NCBI RefSeq assembly: GCF_002994655.1
Contig: NZ_PPDL01000016.1
Location: forward strand, 1 to 64,000
From: Corynebacterium sp. 13CS0277
GTDB lineage: Bacteria > Actinomycetota > Actinomycetes > Mycobacteriales > Mycobacteriaceae
Direction: 5' to 3'
Length of the DNA: 64,000 nucleotides
Position 1 is the first letter of the stretch. Each line of letters begins with the position of its first letter. Position numbers and translations under genes: made by a program. A model generated the notes under the pieces. It saw only the letters and a program-made list of their open reading frames with translations. It searched no databases and was not told the DNA's origin. This document shows, piece by piece, positions 47,767-57,688 of this stretch.

Positions 47767-47782
47767 TGTTTCACGTGAAACA
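47767..47782. promoter_or_regulatory. parS site
   Basis: TGTTTCACGTGAAACA, between the trp terminator and the Rieske gene. Confidence 0.9.
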
Positions 47783-47902
47783 TGCGGTGGCTGCCAGTGC
47801 CGCTGGAGGCGCGCAGCCGTGAGCCACCCTTCCTCATCCATGCGCTGTGGGCTAGCCTTTCCTCCGCTGACAGCGGGGACAGAGCGGGGGATAATCACAG
47901 GC

Positions 47903-48307
47903 ATGACCGACGCACCGCACACGCCCGCACAGCAGCGCAGCCACTGCAGCCGACGCACCTTCCTCGTCGCCACGGCAACCACCGCCGCCGGCGCACTCCT
48001 CGCCGCCTGCGGGGGCAAAGAGTCCGCAGCCGAGCAGATCGATGCCACAGACGTCCCTGTTGGCTCCGCGATCATCGTGGGCGACTACATCGTCGCCCAG
48101 CCCACCGAGGGCGTGTTCCACGCCTACTCGGCGCGGTGCCCGCACCAGGGTGCCAAGGTGTCCGTTGTCGACGGCGCAACGGTCGCGTGCCCGGCTCATG
48201 GTTCCGTCTTTGACATCACCGATGGCGCGCCCATCGCCGGCCCCTCCCGCAAGGGCCTTGAGGCAGCAGACCTCAGCAACGAGGGCAGCACCCTCACGGT
48301 CGGCTAA
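47903..48307 (+). CDS. Tat-exported Rieske [2Fe-2S] lipoprotein
   Basis: The 134-aa protein has a twin-arginine signal SRRTFLVATATT with lipobox LAAC (Cys about 35) and a small Rieske domain with CPHQG and CPAHG as iron-sulfur ligands (Cys-x-His...Cys-x-x-His). It is probably anchored outside the membrane as an electron-transfer protein; the partner is unknown. GATAAT (47890-47895) ends 7 nt before the ATG, so the message is probably leaderless. Confidence 0.88.
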   Translation: MTDAPHTPAQQRSHCSRRTFLVATATTAAGALLAACGGKESAAEQIDATDVPVGSAIIVGDYIVAQPTEGVFHAYSARCPHQGAKVSVVDGATVACPAHGSVFDITDGAPIAGPSRKGLEAADLSNEGSTLTVG

Positions 48308-48321
48308 CATCTCGATCTCCC

Positions 48322-48360
48322 GCTGCGGCGGCCACACCTCGCTCGTGTGGCCGCCGCAGC
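48322..48360 (+). terminator. Hairpin after the Rieske gene
   Basis: Perfect 16-bp stem GCTGCGGCGGCCACAC / GTGTGGCCGCCGCAGC with a 7-nt loop, then GCTTGTTATT. Confidence 0.8.
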
Positions 48361-48445
48361 GCTTGTTATTCGGGAGTGAAGCGCCGCGAGCGCCTCGGGC
48401 GCGGCCGGGGAGGGGATGGGGGCTAGGGGACGCGCGAGCCGGGAA

Positions 48446-48461
48446 TGTTTCACGTGAAACC
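48446..48461. promoter_or_regulatory. parS site
   Basis: TGTTTCACGTGAAACc, 94 bp before the SBF-type transporter gene. Confidence 0.88.
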
Positions 48462-48554
48462 GCCGACGGGTAGGAACGCGCGCTGCGCACACTCATTTGC
48501 CGGTGAGCCGACCGACTGCCTGACGGGTGAGGCAACCACCCATAGACTGGTTCC

Positions 48555-49532
48555 ATGCCCAGACCACAGCTCAAACTCGATCCGCTCATCATGCTGATCC
48601 TCGGGGCGGTGGCACTCGCCATCGTGCTGCCCATTCAGGGCAGGCCCGCCGAGATCTTCTCGACCGCAACGAAGATCGCCATCGCGCTCCTCTTCTTCCT
48701 CTACGGCGCCCGGCTCTCACCCGCCGAAGCGCTCGCGGGGCTCAAGCACTGGCGCCTCCACAGCGTCATTCAGACCTTCACGTTCGTCGTGTTTCCGATC
48801 ATCGGCCTCGCGCTCGCACCGCTGGCCCACATCTTCGGCCCCGAGCTCTATCGCGGAATCCTCTACCTCACGCTCGTTCCGTCGACGGTGCAGAGCTCCA
48901 TCGCGTTCACCTCCATCGCCCGCGGCAACGTCGCAGGGGCCATCGTCAGCGCCAGTGCATCGAACCTCATCGGCGTGTTCGCCACCCCGCTGCTCGTCAT
49001 GCTGCTCATGACCAACGGCACTAGCGGCATCACCGTCGACGGACACGTCTTCCTCGACATCGCGATCCAGCTCCTCCTGCCCTTCATCCTGGGTCAGCTC
49101 TCGCGCCGCTGGGTCAAGGAGATCGCTGCGAACAAGGCCACCAAGATCGTCGACCGTGGTTCCATCACCATGGTCGTCTACTCGGCGTTCTCTCACGGCA
49201 TGGTCGAGGGAATCTGGGGCCAGGTCTCCGTGGCGAAGGTGCTCGGACTCATCGTCTTCTCGATCGTCCTCGTCATGGCGATGCTGTGGCTGACCCGCTT
49301 CACGGCAGAGCGGCTGCACTTCGACTCCGCTGACATGAAAGCCATCCAATTCTGCGGTACCAAGAAGTCGCTCGCTACTGGTCTGCCGATGGCTGCGGTC
49401 ATCTTCGGCACAGGCGGCCTCGGCTTGCTCATCCTCCCGCTCATGATCTTCCACCAGGTGCAGCTCATGATCTGCGCGGCCGTTGCCTCCCGCTACGCCG
49501 CCGCACCAGACGAGAACGCGACACAAGGCTAG
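48555..49532 (+). CDS. Bile acid:sodium symporter (SBF/DUF4137-like) family transporter
   Basis: The 325-aa protein has about nine or ten membrane helices, with LLFFLYGARLSP near residue 50, LVPSTVQSSIAFTSIARGN at about 118-136 and FCGTKKSLATGLPMA near residue 269, as in YfeH-type SBF proteins. Substrate unknown; bile-acid transport should not be assumed. TAGACT (48543-48548) ends 6 nt before the ATG, so it is probably leaderless. The next small gene starts 10 nt after its stop. Confidence 0.88.
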   Translation: MPRPQLKLDPLIMLILGAVALAIVLPIQGRPAEIFSTATKIAIALLFFLYGARLSPAEALAGLKHWRLHSVIQTFTFVVFPIIGLALAPLAHIFGPELYRGILYLTLVPSTVQSSIAFTSIARGNVAGAIVSASASNLIGVFATPLLVMLLMTNGTSGITVDGHVFLDIAIQLLLPFILGQLSRRWVKEIAANKATKIVDRGSITMVVYSAFSHGMVEGIWGQVSVAKVLGLIVFSIVLVMAMLWLTRFTAERLHFDSADMKAIQFCGTKKSLATGLPMAAVIFGTGGLGLLILPLMIFHQVQLMICAAVASRYAAAPDENATQG

Positions 49533-49542
49533 GATGGTGCGC

Positions 49543-49875
49543 ATGGCTTCCTCCACTGCACCGATGTACGTTCGCCTCGACACCGTCGTTGACGGGATGG
49601 CCGGGCCGGCTCACGTAGCCGAGGTCGTTCCGCTCCCGGAAGGCCCGAACTGTACTTTCCAGCGTTACATCGAAATGGCCGACGGCCAGTCCATCACCGG
49701 CGGCAAGAATGGCGGCCGCTCCGTCAACCTCATGGCCGAGCCCATGGACGTCGTGCCGCACCCCGACACCTACGGTGACTTTGAGGGCATCAACGTCACC
49801 CCGCTCACGGCGGAAGAGTTTGAGGCATTGTGGCAAGAGGCCATCATGCTCCACCCGGAGCTCGCGGCCGAATAG
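49543..49875 (+). CDS. Small conserved cytoplasmic protein of unknown function
   Basis: The 110-aa acidic protein (MASSTAPMYVRLDTVVDG ... ALWQEAIMLHPELAAE) has no membrane segment. ATG at 49543 is chosen with AGG at 9 nt; ATG 49534 is also in frame and overlaps the stop region of the SBF gene, while an internal Met at residue 8 is possible. It is probably co-transcribed with the SBF-type gene. No family named. Confidence 0.7.
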   Translation: MASSTAPMYVRLDTVVDGMAGPAHVAEVVPLPEGPNCTFQRYIEMADGQSITGGKNGGRSVNLMAEPMDVVPHPDTYGDFEGINVTPLTAEEFEALWQEAIMLHPELAAE

Positions 49876-49900
49876 CGCCCCGCGCACAACAGGCCTCCTT

Positions 49901-49938
49901 GCGGTCTTCGTTTCACTTGAAACGGAGGCCGCTTTTTT
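49901..49938 (+). terminator. Terminator whose stem contains a parS-like sequence
   Basis: Arms GCGGTCTTCGTTTCA and TGAAACGGAGGCCGC pair fully if two G-U pairs are allowed, followed by TTTTTT. The top reads CGTTTCACTTGAAACG, one base off the parS core. Confidence 0.85.
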
Positions 49939-51036
49939 CGTGCCAATCACGGTAAGTCACAGACGCTCAAGGGACCGTCCCGAGTGCCGAGTTCTTTCCA
50001 CACCGACACGCGCCACGAAGCACGCGCCGAACGGGTGCCGCCGGGGAAAATCCGGAACCTGAACCAAGAGAGAGTTCCGGAATGTCGGCGCCCACCCGTC
50101 ACCATGCGAGGGTGGGAACAAGAACGAAGTTCACTCGGTGGAGCGATACGAGTCGGCCCGAGGGCACCAGGGGAGGGGACTCCGATTTGCCACTCGGAAG
50201 ATGAGTTTTGGTCGACAGGAAATCCCGTGATCTTCATCGGCTCCAGGGGGTCAACATCGACCGTCGGGGGACGAAAAAGTTCCACCAGCGACCGGACGCT
50301 TTAACGTCACTGTTATTCAAGCGTGCCCACGCAACTGAGAAGAGTCGCATCGGGGAGAAGTGGCCCACGGAACTCCACCCCGGCTCCCCTTGGAGCAGCC
50401 TCCCATCCCTCAAGTCCGACCACCCAACCCGACTTCAAAGCCGTAGCGTTGCATACCGTGGCACAACATTGACAACAGCCGCACACAGGGGAAGCTCGGG
50501 AAATCTCCCACTGTCGAATGCATGAACGAATAGAAAGTCTAGTGCGCGACCCCGGCTCCGCACCATGTCGACGGGCAACTCGCATGCACAAGCCTTCCGG
50601 GCCCGCCGCCCGATGAGAGGTGGGGGAGCGCCTCATGCTCTTGACGCTCTAAACCCTCGGCCCCACCAAGTCGCAGCCTGAACCCACCACCTCCCACGGC
50701 GAATGTTTCACGTGAAACGCCACGACGGGGAGGGGTACCGATCAGCCCCACAACACAGCGAAACGACGGGGGCTCGAACTCCGCCGACGAGGCGGATGCC
50801 CGCTTGTAGAACTCACGCATCTCACGAGGGTGGACACTCGTGAGGCACCCCCACCTCACCAACACGCCGCCACCCGCCAACCACGAGCAGCCGGAGCACC
50901 CGTCCCAGCGTCCCGCTCGGGATGCGGTACCACCGCGGGACACTAAAGGGAAGGGGCTGTGACACGATCGGCCACGAGACGGGCGTACGAGTGCTTGACG
51001 TCCGTAACCAGGGACAATTTCACAAATCGCACAACG
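49939..51036. other. 1.1-kb gene-free region
   Basis: No supported gene on either strand. GC is lower than nearby coding DNA. It contains a parS at 50704-50719 and otherwise nothing I can assign. Confidence 0.5.
50704..50719. promoter_or_regulatory. parS site
   Basis: TGTTTCACGTGAAACg. Confidence 0.88.
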
Positions 51037-51068
51037 AAGCCCCATGTTTCACGTGAAACATGGGGCTT
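51037..51068. promoter_or_regulatory. parS within a 32-bp perfect palindrome
   Basis: TGTTTCACGTGAAACA (51045-51060) is extended symmetrically by AAGCCCCA / TGGGGCTT to 32 bp. It lies 24 bp downstream of the yqgE stop on the minus strand, where it could also form a terminator hairpin. Confidence 0.85.
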
Positions 51069-51091
51069 TGACGACGTTCGGGGACGCGGAT

Positions 51092-51700
51092 CTAGTTCAT
51101 GTCCAAGTCGGCCGGGAAGGTCGAGAAGACCGACATGATGCCCCGCTGACGGCGCAGAGCGCCGCCCCACACGTCGGCGTTCCTGCCGGCGAGGATGTCG
51201 CTGGGAAGCGCGGGCGTGACGAACCAATCGCCGCGTTCGATCTCCTCGTTCAGCTGACCGGGAGCCCACTCGGCGTAGCCGGCAAAGAGACGGAGCCCTT
51301 CGAGTTCGTCCTTAAATTCATTGACGGGAACGTGGAGGTCGACGTGGACCATGCGGGAACCGAGGTGGCGGAAGTAGGGCCGGTCCCCAGGGTTCTCCAC
51401 ACCGGTCTTAACGACACCCATAGCGAAGGCGGCGCCACGTTCAACGGGGCCGCCGAGAAAGACAGCCTTGGGCGGCGCGGCGATGGGATCGAGCTCGGGG
51501 AAAACACTTGCGATTGCAGTGTCGGAGAACTGGGTCAGGTCGACGCCATAGGTGCTGTGCTCGTTGTTTTCCACAATGAGGATCGCGGAGCGTGCAAAGC
51601 GGTCATCCTCGAGGTCCGGGGCCGCGAGCAGCAGCGTGCCAGGTTCGGGGTCGTTGCGTTCGAAGGCGTTGTAGAGCCGGTCGGCGAAGAGATCGTCCAT
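51092..51700 (-). CDS. YqgE/AlgH family protein
   Basis: The 202-aa protein matches the UPF0301 (YqgE/AlgH) pattern: GTLLLAAPDLEDDRFARSAILIVENN near residue 21, FLGGPVERG near residue 81, and LFAGYAEWAPGQLNEEIERGDWF near 139. The family is conserved, but its biochemical role is unsettled. It lies 48 nt after cca on the same strand, so the two are probably co-transcribed. A weak GAAG precedes the ATG at 51700. Confidence 0.9.
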   Translation of the reverse strand: MDDLFADRLYNAFERNDPEPGTLLLAAPDLEDDRFARSAILIVENNEHSTYGVDLTQFSDTAIASVFPELDPIAAPPKAVFLGGPVERGAAFAMGVVKTGVENPGDRPYFRHLGSRMVHVDLHVPVNEFKDELEGLRLFAGYAEWAPGQLNEEIERGDWFVTPALPSDILAGRNADVWGGALRRQRGIMSVFSTFPADLDMN

Positions 51701-51748
51701 GGGGTGTCTTCGGGGCTTCCTTGGGTGCTGGGTTTCGTCGAGGGGCTT

Positions 51749-53221
51749 TTAGGAGTCGTCGGCCGGCTTGTTGTCGGCCCACCATGCAAGCAGGGCCGCT
51801 TCGGCGTCCTCGGGGGACATGGGGCCGTTCTCCAGTCGGAGGTCCTTCATGTAGGTCCACGCCTTGCCGACGGTGGGGCCGGGGGATAGGCCGAGGATGC
51901 GCATGATGTCGCCGCCGTCGAGATCGGGGCGGACCTTCGCGAGGTCTTCCTTCTCGGCGATCTCTGCGATCCTGTCTTCCAGGTTGTCATATGCGCGCCG
52001 CAGGCGTGCGGCTTTGCGCTGGTTTCTGGTGGTGCAGTCGGCGCGCACGATCTTGTTGAGGCGGTCGAGCTGGCTGCCCGCGTCCGTGACATAGCGACGC
52101 ACAGCGGAGTCGGTCCACGCGCCGTCGGCGTAGCCGTAGAAGCGCATGTGAAGGAACACCAAGTCGTTGACGTTCTTGATGACCTCCTTGGGGTAGCGCA
52201 GTGCCTTGAGGCGCTGGCGCGCGAGTTTCGCACCGACGACCTCGTGCTGGTGGAAGGTGACCCCTCCGCCGGGCTTGGCGGCCCGGGTGGCGGGCTTACC
52301 GATGTCGTGGAGAAGTGCGGCGAGCCGCAGCACGAGGTCCGGCTCGTCCTCCTCGAGGTCGCAGGCCTGCTGCAGCACCTTGAGGGAGTGGGCGTAGACG
52401 TCCTTGTGCTGCAGGTGCTCATCGGGTTCGAGTTGCAGCGCCGGAACCTCGGGCAGGAACTGCTCGCACAGGCCGGTCTGCACAAGAAGGTCGATGCCGG
52501 TGGCGGGGTCGGTGCCGAGCATCAGCTTGGTGAATTCCTGGTTGATGCGTTCCACCGTGATGCGCTCCAGCTGGCCGGCCATCTCGGTCATGGCTTGCTG
52601 GACGCGCGGGGCGACAGTGAACCCCAGCTGGGAGACGAAACGAGCGGCGCGCAGCATGCGCAAGGGATCGTCGTTGAAGGAGTCTTCCGGGGTGCCCGGG
52701 GTGTCAAGCACGCCCGCTGCGAGGTCACTGAGGCCCCCGAGGGGATCGAGGACCTCCACGGTGCCGTGGCCGTCGGCATCGACGCCGAGGCGGGCCGCCA
52801 TCGCGTTGACGCGGAAGTCGCGGCGCACGAGGTCGTCCTCGAGGGTGTCGCCGAAACGAACCACGGGGTTGCGGCTCACGCGGTCGTAGGCGTCGGCACG
52901 GAACGTGGTGATCTCGAGCTGTTCTCCATCCTTCTCCCCGGAGATGGTGCCGAACTCGATACCGGCGGTCCAGACGACGTCGGCGTAGGCCTCCATGATG
53001 GGCTGCACAACGTCAGGAGTGGCGTCCGTCGTGAAGTCGAGGTCGTGGTTGACGTGCCCCAGCAGGGCGTCGCGCACCGGCCCGCCAACGAGGTACAGCG
53101 TATGACCCGCGTCGAGGAAGGCGCGCGTGAGCGCGACATGGCGTTCCGCGACGTCACCAAGGACCTTCTCGGCGACGGCGAGCGGCTGTGCGGGGGCGGG
53201 GGAGTTCTCCGGGGAAGTCAC
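51749..53221 (-). CDS. cca: CCA-adding tRNA nucleotidyltransferase
   Basis: The 490-aa enzyme adds or repairs the 3' CCA of tRNA. The head has LVGGPVRDALLG and the metal-binding DLDF, and RRDF...NAMA follows. An HD domain (LLHDIGKP) lies in the C-terminal half. GTG at 53221 is set by TAGAGT on the minus strand (53234-53229), which ends 7 nt before it (leaderless). It precedes yqgE and is divergent from the Nudix gene. Confidence 0.94.
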   Translation of the reverse strand: MTSPENSPAPAQPLAVAEKVLGDVAERHVALTRAFLDAGHTLYLVGGPVRDALLGHVNHDLDFTTDATPDVVQPIMEAYADVVWTAGIEFGTISGEKDGEQLEITTFRADAYDRVSRNPVVRFGDTLEDDLVRRDFRVNAMAARLGVDADGHGTVEVLDPLGGLSDLAAGVLDTPGTPEDSFNDDPLRMLRAARFVSQLGFTVAPRVQQAMTEMAGQLERITVERINQEFTKLMLGTDPATGIDLLVQTGLCEQFLPEVPALQLEPDEHLQHKDVYAHSLKVLQQACDLEEDEPDLVLRLAALLHDIGKPATRAAKPGGGVTFHQHEVVGAKLARQRLKALRYPKEVIKNVNDLVFLHMRFYGYADGAWTDSAVRRYVTDAGSQLDRLNKIVRADCTTRNQRKAARLRRAYDNLEDRIAEIAEKEDLAKVRPDLDGGDIMRILGLSPGPTVGKAWTYMKDLRLENGPMSPEDAEAALLAWWADNKPADDS

Positions 53222-53310
53222 CCGCCTTACTCTACCGGCCCAGCCCCTCTGCCCGGCCGCCCCGCGCCCGGCCACTCACACGCGTACCTCGCACAGAAGT
53301 CGGCCGACGA

Positions 53311-53326
53311 TGTTTCACGTGAAACA
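53311..53326. promoter_or_regulatory. parS site
   Basis: TGTTTCACGTGAAACA in the divergent cca-Nudix gap. Confidence 0.9.
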
Positions 53327-53508
53327 TTCACCTCTGCCACGCACCTCTCCCACGGGATCCCAACGGCGCCGGGGCTCGTGTGCTCCTTCCGCGGCACCCA
53401 ACCACCGGGGCTTCCACCCCAACTCTGGCAGTTGGCTGGCAAAGAGTGTGCACTCCCCGGCGAGGTTGTTCCCCTCCGAGTGGGTCAAGGCACTAGCATC
53501 AACACACG

Positions 53509-55011
53509 ATGACTGAGACTTCTGGGGCCAACACCGGCCAATCGACGAGCGGCGCGCAACGTCGTTCCCGCCGCCGGCGGCGCGGACGCGGGGGAGATGC
53601 CTCCCGTGGTACTTCCGCACGCCCCCAGAACTCCGAGCGGCAACCCGCCCGCGAGGGCACCCGCGACGGCGCGCGCAGCACCGGCCGCGCAGGCGCCCAG
53701 CAGAGCTCTGCCCCTCGCGGCGAGAACCGCAGCGGCGCCAACGCTCAGGAACGCCCCAACGCCCGCGACGGAAAGTCCCGCAACTCTCGCCGCAGGCGCG
53801 GCCGGGGCCAGCAGCAGGGGCAGGGCAAGCGCCCCGAGGGCACGCGCACCCAGGGTGCGGACACGCAGAACGCCCCGCAGGGCTCCCGCGCCACGACGTC
53901 GCAGCAGCGTTCCTCCTCCCGTTCCGGGCGTCGCCGCGACGGGCAGCCCACCGCACAAGCACCGGTGTTCCAGCCGGCACAGAAGTCCGCCTCCGCACAC
54001 TCGTCCGCCTCTGCGACCCCCGATGCGTCCGCAGCAGGCGCGCAGGGCCGCACTCCCTCCAGCGGGCAGGAGTCCCGCACCCAGGGCAACGCACCGCAGA
54101 GCCGCTCCGCGCAGCGCCGCAACCGGCGGCGTCGTCGTGCCCAAGGCGGGGACGCCACCACGCCGACGCAGCAGAAGCAGCAGTCCTCGCAGGAGCGTTC
54201 CGCCCAGGGTGGTTCCACGCGCGGCGATTCCTCGCGGGGCCGTGGCCGCCGCCAGGACTCCGCACCCGCGGCAACGCCCGCATCGACGGGCCGCGGCAGC
54301 GAAGGATCCCAGGATCAGTCGGGGCGCCGCCGGCGGACGACGACCGCACCGAAGCGGGGTGCCGGTCGTGCCGCGTCGCGTGGCACCGGCCGCACCACGA
54401 CCCGGGGTCGGGATCGCTCGCGGGAGCGGCTGACGACCCGCCGCCGCGCGGGCGGACGCACCCGCCAGCCGGCCTTCTCCCGGCCGATGCCGCCGGAGGT
54501 CGCCGCCCTCGACGTGTCCTACGAGACGAGCGCCGGCGGCCTGGTTGTCAGCGGCCTCGCAGAAGCCGTGGGCCGGGACGGACGCGTCGACCTGTCGCGC
54601 GTGTACGTGGCGCTCATCGGCCGCCTCGACAGGCGAGGCCGCCTGCTGTGGTCGATGCCGAAGGGCCACGTGGAGGACGGCGAGGACATCGTCGCCACCG
54701 CGGAACGTGAAGTCTTCGAAGAGACCGGCATCATCGGTGAAGTGTGCGGCACCCTCGGCGAGATCGACTACTGGTTCGTCGCCGACGGGATCCGCATCCA
54801 TAAGACGGTGCACCACCACCTGTTGCGCTACGTCGATGGGGAGCTCAACGACGAGGACCCGGAAGTCACCGAGGTGATGTGGGCGCCCGCCAGCCAGCTG
54901 GTGGAGAAGCTCGCCTACGCCGACGAGCGGAAGTTGGCGCGTGTCGCCCACGAGGTGTTGCCGAAACTGGCCCGCGCGGAGCGCGCCGCCGGCCGAAGGA
55001 CACCCCGATGA
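53509..55011 (+). CDS. Nudix hydrolase (MutT4-like) with long Arg-rich disordered N-terminus
   Basis: The 500-aa protein has a C-terminal Nudix domain (about 340-490) with the box starting at G386 (GHVEDGE...REVFEETGI). Residues 1-about 325 are low-complexity, rich in Arg, Ser, Gln, Gly and Ala with many RRR/RGR clusters and almost no hydrophobic residues. The Nudix domain and context match the mutT4-type gene that precedes the DUF6049 and murJ genes in mycobacteria; that relative is short and lacks such a tail. TAGCAT (53494-53499) ends 9 nt before the ATG. It overlaps the next gene by 4 nt. Confidence 0.88.
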   Translation: MTETSGANTGQSTSGAQRRSRRRRRGRGGDASRGTSARPQNSERQPAREGTRDGARSTGRAGAQQSSAPRGENRSGANAQERPNARDGKSRNSRRRRGRGQQQGQGKRPEGTRTQGADTQNAPQGSRATTSQQRSSSRSGRRRDGQPTAQAPVFQPAQKSASAHSSASATPDASAAGAQGRTPSSGQESRTQGNAPQSRSAQRRNRRRRRAQGGDATTPTQQKQQSSQERSAQGGSTRGDSSRGRGRRQDSAPAATPASTGRGSEGSQDQSGRRRRTTTAPKRGAGRAASRGTGRTTTRGRDRSRERLTTRRRAGGRTRQPAFSRPMPPEVAALDVSYETSAGGLVVSGLAEAVGRDGRVDLSRVYVALIGRLDRRGRLLWSMPKGHVEDGEDIVATAEREVFEETGIIGEVCGTLGEIDYWFVADGIRIHKTVHHHLLRYVDGELNDEDPEVTEVMWAPASQLVEKLAYADERKLARVAHEVLPKLARAERAAGRRTPR

Positions 55012-57629
55012 TCCCCTCGGGCGCACCAGGGGGGCGCGGGCGCACCGGTGTGCGCGCGGGCGCACTGCTCGCGGCGGCGGCACTGTGCATCGGCCCCTGG
55101 GGTGCGATGCCGCAAGGCTCGGCGCGGCCCACAACCCCGCAGTCGCCGACCGAGGAGGCCGTGGCGGAGACGTGGGCGAACCCGCTGCTGCGGCCCGCGG
55201 GCCAGGGCGCACAGATTGACGTCGATGCGCTGACGGTGGGCGGGCAGTCGGTGACGCGCATGGCCCCCGGCCAGGTGGGTGCGTTGACGGTGACGGTGCG
55301 TGGTGCCGCGCACCGCGACCGGGACGTTGCGGTCCAGTTGGGTCGGGCGGATGCGGTGGGCACCGTCGCCGATGGGCGAGCAGCGCTTGCGGCGGACGAT
55401 GATCAGTTTGCCGCGTTTGGGGAGCCGATGCCCGTGGCGCAGCAGGTGGCGGCCGGCGCGGAGACAACCGTGACGCTGCCGCTGTCGCTGGAGGCTCTCG
55501 ACATCACCGCGCCCGGCGTGTACCCCATCATGGTGGCGTTGGAGGCCGCCGGTGAGGACGGCCCCCGGGTGGTCGATTCGGAGCGTTTCCTCCTCACTGT
55601 GAGCGACACCCGCGACAGCAGCACCCTGGTCGGCGGCGCGCCCCGGGCGGCGGCGAGTGCCCTGGAGGCCGCGGGCGCGGCCAACGACACCGCGGACGAT
55701 GCCGTGGACTCCGATGCGGCGCTGCCGGCGCGCATCACGCTGCTGTGGCCGCTGGCGGCCGCCACGCACATCACCCCCGGTGCGACGGGGGAGGCCCCCG
55801 ACCGGGCGCCATTGATCCTGCAGAACGAGGATCTTGCCGCCGAACTTGCGCCCGGGGGGCGGCTTGATGTGCTGCTGCGGGCCTACGAGGAAGCGGTCGC
55901 CGACCCGCGTGTCGGTACGGCCGCCTGCTTGGCGTTGGATCCGGCGCTGCTCGACACCGTGGAGCGGATGACGCACGGCTACACCGTCTCCGCGACCCGC
56001 CCGTCACCCGTGGCGGAGAAGCTCCGCCTGCGGGACTCGTGGGGGCAGGACGCCCACGCCCACGCCGGCCGCGACGGCACCGGTGTGGGGGATGCGCAGC
56101 GCTGGCTGGCGCGCGTCTCGTTGGCGGCCCGTGGTGGCTGCAGTGTGGCGCTGCCGTGGGCGAACGCGGATGTCAACGCCCTGGCGGCGACGGGGTCGTC
56201 GTGGCTGGTGCGGGAGGGGATCTCCACGGGGGCGGACACCATCGTCCGCACCACCGGCGCGCAGCCGGTGCGGACCGTCGTCATCCCGGGTACCGGGTTC
56301 GTCGACTCCCACGCCGTGCCGGCGATGACGCTCGTGGGCGAGTCGGATGTCGCCGGCGACTGGGTGGCGAGCGCCGCGGAGGCCGCCGGGGCCGGCTCTG
56401 AGCGCAGTGCCCTCGACGACCCGACCCCGCCCGCCGCCGTCGGCGCGGCCGGGCTGGCGGGGAGTGCGGCGAGTGTCCTCGTCGCCGACAACACCGTGTG
56501 GGGCACGCCCCACGATTCGGCGACCGCGATCCTTTCCCCGGAGCTCGGGGTGACGGCGTCCCTGTACCCCTCGAGTCTGGCGGCGACGCTGGCGCAGATG
56601 GGCGACAACCCCGTCACGGTGCCGTACTCGAACCCGGCGACCCGTTTCGACTACCGCCGTGATTCGGCCGAATCACGGCGCCTCGACGCGGCGGCAGCCC
56701 TCGGATTGGCGGCCGGCGCGAAGGCGGGGGAGAACCTCATCGTGGTGCCGCCGGCGACGCTGTCGGGTGATGCGGATGCCCGCACCATCTTCCGGGAGGT
56801 CACCGACCTCATTGATAGCGGTGTCGCCGAGCCACAGGCCGCAGCGGCGGCGATGATTCCGGACGCTGCCCGCCTCGAGGGGCTGCAGGCGCCCGCGGAT
56901 CCCGGCACCCCGGTGCTCATGGGGAGCCCCTTCGCGGACCCCATGTCGGTCACCGACCTGGAAATCCAGCGCGGCGCCCAGCAGGCCACCTACAGTGACG
57001 ACTTGGCGCGGCTCATGGTCAACGACCCGAAGATCGCTCTCACCCCGTACCTGTTCATTGAGCCGCTGCTGCGGGACGTGGTCCGCGCCATGAGCCTGCA
57101 GGGCCGCATGAGTGCCAGCACCCACGTCGCCGCCACTGAGGAAGCCGACAGCATCCTCAACGCCAACCGGGACATGCTGCAAACGCTGCGCGGCAGCGTC
57201 ACCCTGCTGCCGCCGGGCAATGTCTTCACCCGCACCTCGGACGCGTCCCCGCTGCCGATGGTCGCCCGCAACGGGCTGCCCCTGCCCGTCATGGCGTCGC
57301 TGCGCTACGCTGCGCCCGGCGGGGTGGAGATCGGCGTGCCGGAGGAACAGCTCATCCCCGCGAAGGGCTCGGTGACGGTGATGCTGCCCGCCAGTGTGCC
57401 GGACGAGGACGAACGCATCGAGATCAGCATGTGGCTCGCGACCCGCGCCGGGGCCGCCATCAGTTCCCCCGTGGAGCTCGTCGTGCAGACCCGCAGCAGC
57501 ATGGTGAAGAAGGGTGCCGCCTACGCGGCGACCGTCACCGTCGCCCTGCTGGCCCTGGGTGCCCGCTTCTTCATCCAGCGCAAGCGCGCCCGCGAAGCCC
57601 GCGCCGCGGCCCGCCAGCAGCAGGACTAA
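55008..57629 (+). CDS. DUF6049-like secreted, membrane-anchored protein
   Basis: The 873-aa protein has an N-terminal signal (hydrophobic about 15-37), a large extracellular region with few cysteines, and a C-terminal membrane span (about 840-856) followed by a basic tail ([16 protein letters not shown]). It occupies the place of mycobacterial Rv3909, between mutT4 and murJ, so a role in envelope assembly is inferred from position only. Starts by ATGA overlap with the Nudix gene. Confidence 0.82.
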   Translation: MIPSGAPGGRGRTGVRAGALLAAAALCIGPWGAMPQGSARPTTPQSPTEEAVAETWANPLLRPAGQGAQIDVDALTVGGQSVTRMAPGQVGALTVTVRGAAHRDRDVAVQLGRADAVGTVADGRAALAADDDQFAAFGEPMPVAQQVAAGAETTVTLPLSLEALDITAPGVYPIMVALEAAGEDGPRVVDSERFLLTVSDTRDSSTLVGGAPRAAASALEAAGAANDTADDAVDSDAALPARITLLWPLAAATHITPGATGEAPDRAPLILQNEDLAAELAPGGRLDVLLRAYEEAVADPRVGTAACLALDPALLDTVERMTHGYTVSATRPSPVAEKLRLRDSWGQDAHAHAGRDGTGVGDAQRWLARVSLAARGGCSVALPWANADVNALAATGSSWLVREGISTGADTIVRTTGAQPVRTVVIPGTGFVDSHAVPAMTLVGESDVAGDWVASAAEAAGAGSERSALDDPTPPAAVGAAGLAGSAASVLVADNTVWGTPHDSATAILSPELGVTASLYPSSLAATLAQMGDNPVTVPYSNPATRFDYRRDSAESRRLDAAAALGLAAGAKAGENLIVVPPATLSGDADARTIFREVTDLIDSGVAEPQAAAAAMIPDAARLEGLQAPADPGTPVLMGSPFADPMSVTDLEIQRGAQQATYSDDLARLMVNDPKIALTPYLFIEPLLRDVVRAMSLQGRMSASTHVAATEEADSILNANRDMLQTLRGSVTLLPPGNVFTRTSDASPLPMVARNGLPLPVMASLRYAAPGGVEIGVPEEQLIPAKGSVTVMLPASVPDEDERIEISMWLATRAGAAISSPVELVVQTRSSMVKKGAAYAATVTVALLALGARFFIQRKRAREARAAARQQQD

Positions 57630-57672
57630 GCAGCGCGGCGAACCCAGCGGGGGAGGGGCCGCGCGAGGCGAA

Positions 57673-57688
57673 TGTTTCACGTGAAACC
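57673..57688. promoter_or_regulatory. parS site
   Basis: TGTTTCACGTGAAACc, 43 bp after the DUF6049-like stop; the rightmost parS in the window. Confidence 0.88.

Noticed and set aside
50530-50590. tRNA-like 3' end (CCCCGGCTCCGCACCA)
   Set aside because: No matching acceptor strand, T-loop or anticodon arm around it.
53485-55467. 660-codon open frame opposite the Nudix and DUF6049-like genes
   Set aside because: Ala/Arg/Pro low complexity, product of the opposite strand's composition.
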